From an uncultured Bacilli bacterium (GTDB lineage: Bacteria > Bacillota_I > Bacilli_A > RF39 > UBA660): a DNA stretch of 6,670 nt. Numbering within the stretch: position 1 is the stretch's first letter; each line of letters opens with the position of its first letter. Below are positions 1-6,112 of the stretch, piece by piece. The translations under genes and the position numbers were made by a program. The notes under the pieces were generated by a model that saw nothing but the letters and a program-made list of their open reading frames with translations, did no database searches and was not told where the DNA came from. The DNA lies in NCBI GenBank assembly GCA_947589725.1, contig CANQCQ010000051.1, positions 1 to 6,670 of the forward strand, read 5' to 3'.

Positions 1-463
1 CATAACCAGTTATTTTTTCTTTATCTTTTGGATATCTTAAAATAAATCCATAATCTTTCAAATATTTATGAACATTTTCATAAAGTTCAAGATCTTTATA
101 AACATCAGGATCATTTTTTGGATAATCTTCTTCTACTTTTATGTAAAAATCAATAGCAACCCCCGTATGATGCTCAGAGTAATATGGAAGAGCAACATAA
201 GAATCACAATATTCTTGTCCATATTTTTCTTTGTACATATCAAATAATTCTTGTTGCTTTTCTATTGATCTAAAACCTGAAGATATACCTATTTCTATTT
301 TCTTTGCTAGCATATCTTTTTTTAAAGCTTTAAAATTTTCTAATGTTTCTCTTTCTACTTCTATTTCTTCATTATCTATATTTAATGTTTTTTCTAAATT
401 TATTTTATTTAAATAATTATTTTTTATTTTATTTTCTTTATTTACAAGTATAGTATTTGTCAT
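1..463 (-). CDS. M15-family (VanY-type) D-alanyl-D-alanine carboxypeptidase, 3' end cut off by window edge
   Basis: The first 154 residues are present and the frame runs off the left edge. Proteins of peptidase family M15B are zinc enzymes that remove the terminal D-Ala from peptidoglycan-type peptides. The family motifs are clear: LVNKEN near the N-terminus (residues 6-11), SGFRS (62-66) with Q70 after it, and SEHHTGVAID (96-105), where H98 and D105 are the expected zinc ligands. GFILRYPKDKEKITGY (139-154) matches the block just before the third ligand, normally in an E-x-W-H motif, which should lie a few codons beyond the edge. The ATG at 463-461 is preceded directly by an in-frame TAG (466-464), so the protein cannot start earlier. 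The N-terminus is polar with no hydrophobic segment, hence no signal peptide or lipobox: a cytoplasmic location is inferred, unlike most VanY/DacA-like enzymes. It lies downstream of polC behind a terminator and probably has its own promoter. A VanXY-like dipeptidase/carboxypeptidase or an endolysin-like L,D/D,D-peptidase is the alternative. Confidence 0.9.
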   Translation of the reverse strand, partial: MTNTILVNKENKIKNNYLNKINLEKTLNIDNEEIEVERETLENFKALKKDMLAKKIEIGISSGFRSIEKQQELFDMYKEKYGQEYCDSYVALPYYSEHHTGVAIDFYIKVEEDYPKNDPDVYKDLELYENVHKYLKDYGFILRYPKDKEKITGY

Positions 464-469
464 CTAAAT

Positions 470-475
470 CCCTCT
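470..475 (-). promoter_or_regulatory. Ribosome binding site of the M15 peptidase gene
   Basis: On the minus strand AGAGGG (475-470) lies six bases before the ATG at 463, a normal Shine-Dalgarno distance. Together with the in-frame TAG immediately upstream of the ATG, it fixes the start codon. If the adjacent -10 element is used, transcription would begin within or right next to this site, leaving almost no leader. Confidence 0.75.
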
Positions 476-480
476 TTATA

Positions 481-489
481 ATTATATCA
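481..489 (-). promoter_or_regulatory. Extended -10 promoter element for the M15 peptidase gene
   Basis: The minus strand reads TGATATAAT (489-481), a perfect TATAAT hexamer preceded by the TGn extension typical of promoters that do not need a good -35 box. No TTGACA-like hexamer sits at the usual distance; that region (about 509-504) is part of the preceding terminator hairpin. The predicted start of transcription is near 475-474, about 11-12 bases before the ATG. The site directly abuts the terminator T-tract. This is a prediction from sequence only. Confidence 0.6.
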
Positions 490-514
490 AAAAAAGGAGC
501 TTTTTTTACTCCTT
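489..514 (-). terminator. Intrinsic terminator of polC, overlapping its stop codon
   Basis: On the minus strand AAGGAG (514-509) pairs with CTCCTT (499-494). A T-G wobble closes a loop of seven A residues, and seven T residues follow (495-489). The first two A residues of the stem are the last two bases of the polC TAA stop codon, so the hairpin begins inside the gene. It separates polC from the M15 peptidase gene. The stem is short, so some read-through is plausible. Confidence 0.8.
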
Positions 515-3500
515 AAAATAATGATAATTGATTAGATTCTGGTAAATCTTTTAATATTCCCATATCTATCATTTTAGTTATTAACGTCTGAGATACTTTA
601 GCTCTTGTTTGAACATCTTCAATACTTAAAAAAGCTTTCTTTTCTCTTTCTTCAACTATTTTTTTAGCAACTGTATCTCCTAGACCATCTATTGCATTAA
701 ATGGTGGATATATTTCTTTATCATTTTTTGCAACCCAGACTGTTGCTTCACTATGATATAAATCAACATTTAAAAATTTTATTCCTCTTGCGGCAGCTTC
801 TAAAGCAACTTTTAAACTTTCAACTTGTCCATTTTCTTTATTGGTAGCTTCATAGCCTTTTACTAATATGTTTTCTATTCTAGCTTTGATAGCATCATAA
901 CCTTTTGTCATTGAATCAATATCTACATCTGTTGCTTTTGATGAGTACCAAGATGAATAAAAATATACTGGCATGTGAACTTTATACCAAGCAATTCTAA
1001 AGGCACTTATTACGTAGGCAGCAGCATGAGCTTTTGGGAACATGTATTTTATTTTTTGACATGATCCAATAAACCAATCTGGAATATTTGCCTCTTGCAT
1101 TGTCTTAACATGTTCTTTCCATGTCTCAGGATCTTTTGATGCTTTACCTTTTCGAACAAATTCCATTATCTTAAAAGCCTTAATTGGTTTTACACCGTGA
1201 TACATTAAATAAACCATAATATCATCACGACAGCCTATTGTTTCTTTAAAAGGTACAATGTTATTTGCGATTAATTCTTGAGCATTACCTAGCCAAACAT
1301 CGGTACCGTGTGATAATCCTGAAATTTTTATTAGTTCGGCAAATGTTGTTGGTTTTGTATCTTCGACCAATTTTATTGTAAAAGGAGTTCCAAATTCTGG
1401 TATACCTAATGTTCCAGTATTACACATTATTTGATCTGTTGTAACACCTAGGGCATCAGTAGATGTAAATATTGACATAGTTTCTTTATCATCTAGTGGG
1501 ACTTTCATAATATCTGTACCTGATTGATTTTGAATTAGTCTTAATTGTGTTGGATCTGAATGACCTAAAATATCTAGCTTTAATAAACATTGATCGATAG
1601 AATGGTAATCAAAGTGAGTAGTCATCCACTCTGCTGTTGCATCATCTGCTGGATATTGATATGGTGTAAAGTCAGAAACATCCATATAATCAGGAATTAC
1701 AACAATTCCTCCTGGATGTTGACCGGTAGTTCTTTTAACTCCGGTGCAACCTATAGCAAGTCGTTCTATTTCAGCAGTACGCATATCCGTAATTTCATGA
1801 TCCTCACAGTAACCCTTAACAAATCCAAAGGCTGTCTTATCGGCAACAGTACCAATTGTTCCAGCTCTATATACATTATGCTCTCCAAATAATACTTTAG
1901 TATAGGCATGAGCACTTGCTTGATTTAAATCAGAAAAATTTAAATCTATATCTGGAACTTTATCGGCATTAAATCCTAAGAATGTTGCGAATGGCATATC
2001 TTGACCATCTTTTATCATTGGTATTTTACAATTTGGACATTCTTTGTCTGTCAAATCAAATCCAGAATTAAATTCTACTCCTAAAGGTGTTCCTTCTTCA
2101 TTATCAAAAATACTTAATTTACATTTTTGACAGCGATAGTGAGCAGGTAATGGATTGACTTCTGTAATTCCCATCATTGTTGCGACAAATGAAGATCCAA
2201 CAGAACCTCGAGATCCAACTAAATAACCTTCATCATTTGAATGCTTTACTAAACGTTGAGCTATTAAGTATATTGGATCAAATCCTCCACCAATTACTCC
2301 ACCTAAAGTTTTCTTAACCTTTTTTTCTAATGATTCAGCATCTAATTCTTCTTCAGAAGTTTTCTTAACATATTCTCTAACTAAAGATTTTATATTTTCT
2401 GAACCTTTCAATATTTCATCATGTAAATTTTTATGAACTTCTATTTGAAATTCTTCTTCTGATAATCCTTTATCTTTTAGTTGTTCAGATAACATTTTAA
2501 AAACAACATCACCATATAATTCTGTTGCGATACGCTCTTCTATCATATATGGAAGAGGATGACCATACCATTCTTTTGCTTTAGTATAAACTAAATCAGT
2601 TACTACAACTGGACAATCTAAGTAACTATTTCCATCATCTGCTTTTACACGAGGTGAAAATGGTATACCTCCAGTATCTATAATTACTTCAACAAAATCT
2701 ATCATATCAGCAATTTTATTAGTATTTTCAACTACTATTTGATATGCTTTTTCTTCAGTTAAAAATTTAAAGTCATTTAACATTTCTTCTGTTGTTCGAA
2801 AATGATTAGATGGTATTTGTTTTATATCACTCTTTGCTAGAGGATGTCTTCCTCCTCCTGGAACTTTCTGATTAACAATTATTTCTCTATATATTTTGTC
2901 ATCTCTTTTAATATGATGAACATCTCCTGTTGCAACAATTATTTTTCCAGCTTCTTCTGTTACTCTTACTATCTTTTCAATATTAGCTGCTAATTCTACT
3001 TCTGTTGCAAAATCTCCAGTTTGAATTAAATGATTATAACATTCTAAAGGCTGTACTTCTACATAATCATAAAATCTAATTATATTAGATAGCTCATCAT
3101 CACTTTTTGATTTAGCTTCCATGAATACTTCACTTTCATAGCAGCCACTTCCTATTAATAAACCATCACGATACTTTTCTACGACGCTACGTAATATTCT
3201 TGGAGTTTTATAAATATATTTAGTATTAGCTAAACTTATTAATTTAAATAAATTTTTTAGACCTTTTTTATTCTTTACTAAAATATTTATATGATTTGCA
3301 CGACCATATTTATGTATTTCATCTTTTGTTACTAATTTATCTAAATCTTTCATTATTTCAATATTACGATTAGATAGTTTATTTAGCATTTTATGGAATA
3401 CTAAAGCTGTTCCTTCGGCATCATAATCTCCTCTATGGTGAGCAGATTCATCCCATGGAACTTCATATCGTTTAACTAAAGCAGATAGAGAGTGTCTAGC

Positions 3501-5138
3501 ATAATTATTATCTAGTGTTCTTGATAATTCTAAAGTATCTATTACTGGATTAGTAAATGTTCCTAAATTATATTTTTTATAAGCCATTTCTAGGAAAGAT
3601 ACATCGAATTTAGCATTGTGAGCAACCATTGGGCAATCCCCAAACCACTCAATAAATCTTTTTACTGCATTTTCTTCATTATCTTTTCCTTCTAGCATTG
3701 AATCAGTAATATTCGTAACATCAATTATCCTTTGTGGCAACCTTCTCCCTGGATTTATTAATTCATCATATTTTTCTATGATTACTCCATCTTTTAATTT
3801 AACAGCTCCTATTTCAATTATTGAGTCTGCACCACCTGCATTAAATCCTGTTGTTTCAAAGTCAAAAACTACATATGTTTGATCTAACATTACTTTATCA
3901 TTTGGTCTAGTAACTATATTGACACTATCATCTATCATTGTAAGTTCACAACCATAGATAGCTTTAAATGGCTCTTCGTTCTCTTTTAATTCTTTATTAT
4001 GACTTGTCACAAAATTATAAACATGAGGAAAAGCTTGAGCTCCATTATGATCAGTAATAGCTATCGCTTTATGTCCCCATTTAATAGCTTGCTTTACTAA
4101 TTCAACTTCATCACATAAACCATCCATTTGACTCATTTTAGTATGAGTGTGTAATTCTACTCTTTTTACTTCACTATGATCTGTTACTTCTTCAACCTTT
4201 TTATCTAATTTAATAATATCTCTTGCATTTAATACCAATTCTTTAGAAAATTGATCATGCTTAGTATAACCTCTTATCTTATACCAATTACCAGTTTTAA
4301 ATTCTTTACATAATCTAGCATATTCATCTTCATTTTTAGAAAAAACTTTACAATAAATACTATCTGTAAAATCTGTTACTTTTAAAGTAATAATCTTAAA
4401 ATCTGTCTTAGATGATTCAAAGTATTCTACACCAAAAACTTGAGATTCAATAGTTACATTATTGTCTTCTCCTATTAAAGTTTTTATTTTTAGAGGTTCA
4501 TCTTTTATTGCTTTACCTATAATACTATTTGGATCTTTTGATTCTCTTCGATACTTTTTTTCATTTGCATCAGGAGTAGACTGTTGCGATTTAGTCTTTT
4601 TTATATCAATATCTATACTATTTATTTCATTATTTAATTCATTTTGAATTTCTGATAATATATCATCTTCATGTCTAATTACTACTTCTATATTAAATTT
4701 ATAACCCATTGATTTATAAAAATCTTGAATCTTAGGAAGACAACTATTTAATCTTTCCTCTTCTACTTCATTACCAACAGTTAAAACTAAAAAACCATCT
4801 TCTACTTTTAAACAATTTTCATATATTTCAGTTACTTTTAATTCTTCTTTTAATTTAGTTAATAAATATGGGTAATAACTTAGATAAGTATTTATATTTT
4901 GATTTTTAATATTCCAGATAAAAGTTATTTTAGGAGAATTTTCATCTAATAAATATTTTTTATTTTCAAGTTCTTCTAATATATTTATTGGTAATAACTC
5001 ATCTTTATCTATATAAATATTCCAACATTTAGTTTTAGAAGATATAAGTATTCTAGTTATTTTTGCATCATTAAAATATTGATAACTAGTATTATCAATA
5101 TTTATTTTATCCAATAATATTTTAATTTTATCATCCAT
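513..5138 (-). CDS. polC: DNA polymerase III alpha subunit, PolC type (replicative, proofreading)
   Basis: The main replicative DNA polymerase of low-GC Gram-positive bacteria, 1541 residues. Domains in order: PolC N-terminal regions (about 1-160); a polar linker (180-205); OB fold (about 217-312); PHP domain, whose likely metal ligands are H330, H332, D339, D363, H364, E398, D739 and H741; and, inserted within PHP, a DEDDh 3'-5' exonuclease (about 420-585) with D426, E428, D512, H568 and D573 intact. The polymerase core follows, with GSRGSVGSS (975-983), a four-cysteine zinc knuckle (C1003, C1006, C1034, C1037), catalytic D1063 and D1065 in PDIDLNF, and D1189 in LDILG. Fingers include MFPKAHAAAY (1366-1375). 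A helix-hairpin-helix lies near 1481-1500, and the C-terminal QLSLF (1537-1541) is the sliding-clamp binding motif. It is about 100 residues longer than Bacillus subtilis PolC (1437), chiefly through a charged insertion at about 875-945. The ATG at 5138 follows a strong ribosome binding site, 18 bases after the upstream gene, probably in one operon. All catalytic residues are present, so it should be active. Confidence 0.99.
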   Translation of the reverse strand: MDDKIKILLDKINIDNTSYQYFNDAKITRILISSKTKCWNIYIDKDELLPINILEELENKKYLLDENSPKITFIWNIKNQNINTYLSYYPYLLTKLKEELKVTEIYENCLKVEDGFLVLTVGNEVEEERLNSCLPKIQDFYKSMGYKFNIEVVIRHEDDILSEIQNELNNEINSIDIDIKKTKSQQSTPDANEKKYRRESKDPNSIIGKAIKDEPLKIKTLIGEDNNVTIESQVFGVEYFESSKTDFKIITLKVTDFTDSIYCKVFSKNEDEYARLCKEFKTGNWYKIRGYTKHDQFSKELVLNARDIIKLDKKVEEVTDHSEVKRVELHTHTKMSQMDGLCDEVELVKQAIKWGHKAIAITDHNGAQAFPHVYNFVTSHNKELKENEEPFKAIYGCELTMIDDSVNIVTRPNDKVMLDQTYVVFDFETTGFNAGGADSIIEIGAVKLKDGVIIEKYDELINPGRRLPQRIIDVTNITDSMLEGKDNEENAVKRFIEWFGDCPMVAHNAKFDVSFLEMAYKKYNLGTFTNPVIDTLELSRTLDNNYARHSLSALVKRYEVPWDESAHHRGDYDAEGTALVFHKMLNKLSNRNIEIMKDLDKLVTKDEIHKYGRANHINILVKNKKGLKNLFKLISLANTKYIYKTPRILRSVVEKYRDGLLIGSGCYESEVFMEAKSKSDDELSNIIRFYDYVEVQPLECYNHLIQTGDFATEVELAANIEKIVRVTEEAGKIIVATGDVHHIKRDDKIYREIIVNQKVPGGGRHPLAKSDIKQIPSNHFRTTEEMLNDFKFLTEEKAYQIVVENTNKIADMIDFVEVIIDTGGIPFSPRVKADDGNSYLDCPVVVTDLVYTKAKEWYGHPLPYMIEERIATELYGDVVFKMLSEQLKDKGLSEEEFQIEVHKNLHDEILKGSENIKSLVREYVKKTSEEELDAESLEKKVKKTLGGVIGGGFDPIYLIAQRLVKHSNDEGYLVGSRGSVGSSFVATMMGITEVNPLPAHYRCQKCKLSIFDNEEGTPLGVEFNSGFDLTDKECPNCKIPMIKDGQDMPFATFLGFNADKVPDIDLNFSDLNQASAHAYTKVLFGEHNVYRAGTIGTVADKTAFGFVKGYCEDHEITDMRTAEIERLAIGCTGVKRTTGQHPGGIVVIPDYMDVSDFTPYQYPADDATAEWMTTHFDYHSIDQCLLKLDILGHSDPTQLRLIQNQSGTDIMKVPLDDKETMSIFTSTDALGVTTDQIMCNTGTLGIPEFGTPFTIKLVEDTKPTTFAELIKISGLSHGTDVWLGNAQELIANNIVPFKETIGCRDDIMVYLMYHGVKPIKAFKIMEFVRKGKASKDPETWKEHVKTMQEANIPDWFIGSCQKIKYMFPKAHAAAYVISAFRIAWYKVHMPVYFYSSWYSSKATDVDIDSMTKGYDAIKARIENILVKGYEATNKENGQVESLKVALEAAARGIKFLNVDLYHSEATVWVAKNDKEIYPPFNAIDGLGDTVAKKIVEEREKKAFLSIEDVQTRAKVSQTLITKMIDMGILKDLPESNQLSLF

Positions 5139-5143
5139 TAGAA

Positions 5144-5152
5144 CCCCACCTT
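5144..5152 (-). promoter_or_regulatory. Ribosome binding site of polC
   Basis: The minus strand carries AAGGTGGGG (5152-5144), ending five bases before the ATG at 5138. It is a strong, one-mismatch version of the AAGGAGG consensus in otherwise AT-rich DNA, and it supports this ATG as the polC start. It lies in the 18-base gap after the stop codon of the upstream gene, where no promoter or terminator is visible, which favours co-transcription. Confidence 0.8.
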
Positions 5153-5156
5153 CAAG

Positions 5157-6029
5157 TTAAATTAATTCATTATCAAAATTTATATTTATTTTAGATTCTT
5201 TATTAGCTTCTTTCATTTCTGTTCTAACTATATATCTTTTATTTCTAATTATAAAGTCTATAAACTCTTCTAAGTTCATATTAATGAGTTCTTTTTCATA
5301 AGCAAAGCTATTTACTTCAAATGCTATTTTATCTCGTATCATGTATTTTACCATATTTTCTTTAGATATACCTAAGTACATTAACCAATATGGATATATT
5401 TGTTTTTTTAAATAAAATAAGTTAGGATTACCATCTTTATAGTGACTAGTTTTATCTAATGTTGTTTTAAATTCATTTAAAATTGTCATTTCTAAAATTG
5501 CTTCTTTTATACCTAATGTATCTTTTTCTTTTGTATTAATTTCTGTTTTTATTATCTCATAAATAAAATTTACTAGGAATTCTTTTTCATCACTATAATT
5601 TTTTCCTACTATTATAGTTCCTTTATCATTATTTATTTTATTTACTTCAATTATTTCAAAATCTTTATTTACAACAAAACATTTATAAGTAGCAATCTTC
5701 TTACGTATTATATCTTTCATAAGATGATTTATTTGTTTTGAATATTTATTCCATAATTTCATGGTATTAATTCTAGTTTTATCTGCTTCTTTTAAAAATA
5801 GTTCAAAATCTTCTTTTTCAATTATTGCATTATAAACAGTATCGTTGTTGGGAATAAAATTTTTATGGTCTTTTAAAATTTGATTTTTATCTTTAAGGTT
5901 TTCATTATATTCAATTTTATATGTATTCCATAGCTTTCTTTTTAAATTACTAAAATTTTGTGAGACAGATTTAGTAAATAAAATATTCCAAGCTTCCAAT
6001 AAATCATTTGTTAAAAATTCTATATTCAT
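5157..6029 (-). CDS. Protein of unknown function, 290 residues, upstream of and probably co-transcribed with polC
   Basis: I do not recognise this family. The product is polar, rich in Lys, Asn, Ile and Glu, and looks mostly helical. It has no signal peptide, membrane segment, cysteine cluster, Walker motif or HExxH zinc motif. A likely beta-rich patch lies near residues 112-142 (ATYKCFVVNKDFEIIEVN and the following stretch). The most conserved-looking part is the C-terminal half: LGIKEAILEMTILNEF (172-187), then NPNLFYLKKQIYPYWLMYLG (201-220), whose aromatic KKQIYPYWLMYLG core looks like a family signature. A charged tail ends in NELI. The ATG at 6029 has a Shine-Dalgarno GGAGAAG ten bases upstream and a candidate promoter before that. 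The gene follows a terminator and ends 18 bases before polC, so it is likely the first gene of a two-gene operon. A role linked to replication is only suggested by this position. Cytoplasmic location is inferred. Confidence 0.9.
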   Translation of the reverse strand: MNIEFLTNDLLEAWNILFTKSVSQNFSNLKRKLWNTYKIEYNENLKDKNQILKDHKNFIPNNDTVYNAIIEKEDFELFLKEADKTRINTMKLWNKYSKQINHLMKDIIRKKIATYKCFVVNKDFEIIEVNKINNDKGTIIVGKNYSDEKEFLVNFIYEIIKTEINTKEKDTLGIKEAILEMTILNEFKTTLDKTSHYKDGNPNLFYLKKQIYPYWLMYLGISKENMVKYMIRDKIAFEVNSFAYEKELINMNLEEFIDFIIRNKRYIVRTEMKEANKESKININFDNELI

Positions 6030-6036
6030 AGTACTA

Positions 6037-6043
6037 CTTCTCC
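6037..6043 (-). promoter_or_regulatory. Ribosome binding site of the 290-residue unknown gene
   Basis: GGAGAAG on the minus strand (6043-6037) precedes the ATG at 6029. Ten bases separate the GGAG core from the start codon, slightly long but acceptable. No other start codon nearby is better placed. Confidence 0.65.
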
Positions 6044-6060
6044 AAAACTTTTATACTTAT

Positions 6061-6089
6061 ATATTATCATAATTTGACTCTACAAACAA
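6061..6089 (-). promoter_or_regulatory. Candidate promoter of the unknown gene-polC operon
   Basis: On the minus strand a weak -35-like TTGTTT (6089-6084) is separated by 17 bases from TAATAT (6066-6061), which is preceded by TGA, giving an extended -10 of the form TGnTAATAT. The -10 matches the TATAAT consensus at four of six positions, and the -35 at three of six. Transcription would start near 6054, leaving a leader of about 25 bases. The -35 overlaps the T-tract of the preceding terminator. Alternative -10 hexamers in the same run (GATAAT at 6068-6063, TATAAG slightly downstream) cannot be excluded. Confidence 0.45.
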
Positions 6090-6112
6090 AAAAGTTCAAT
6101 TTTGAACTTTTT
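6084..6112 (-). terminator. Intrinsic terminator after the acidic membrane-anchored protein gene
   Basis: The minus strand forms a nine-base-pair stem, AAAAAGTTC (6112-6104) with GAACTTTTT (6097-6089), around a six-base loop AAAATT, followed by a T-rich tail to 6084. The stem starts inside the TAA stop codon of the upstream gene. The stem is AT-rich and therefore weak, but its placement and T-tail are typical. It separates the upstream gene from the polC operon. Near symmetry means it could also work on the plus strand, where no gene is seen. Confidence 0.7.

Noticed and set aside
231..416. Plus-strand open frame of 61 codons
   Set aside because: It lies antisense inside the M15 peptidase gene, is low-complexity Ser/Phe/Ile sequence, and has no convincing ribosome binding site.
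500..507. A-tract followed by G (minus strand A7G) as a possible ribosomal slippage site
   Set aside because: It lies after the polC stop codon, inside the terminator loop, and cannot act in translation of polC.
1590..1892. Plus-strand open frame of 100 codons
   Set aside because: It is antisense to the highly conserved catalytic core of polC, whose sequence fully explains the bases here.
1999..2131. Four-cysteine motif in PolC as a sign of a fused zinc-finger domain
   Set aside because: A CxxC...CxxC zinc knuckle at this place is a normal feature of PolC proteins; only the loop between the pairs seems a few residues longer than in B. subtilis.
4462..4647. Plus-strand open frame of 61 codons with a hydrophobic product
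   Set aside because: It is a shadow of the polar linker and OB-fold coding region of polC; Lys/Asp/Glu codons read in reverse give Phe/Ile/Ser-rich hydrophobic sequence.
5526..5583. Possible degenerate zinc-peptidase helix (NFIYEIIKTEI) in the 290-residue protein
   Set aside because: The spacing vaguely recalls an HExxH helix, but both histidines are absent (Tyr and Lys in their places), so no metallopeptidase call is justified.
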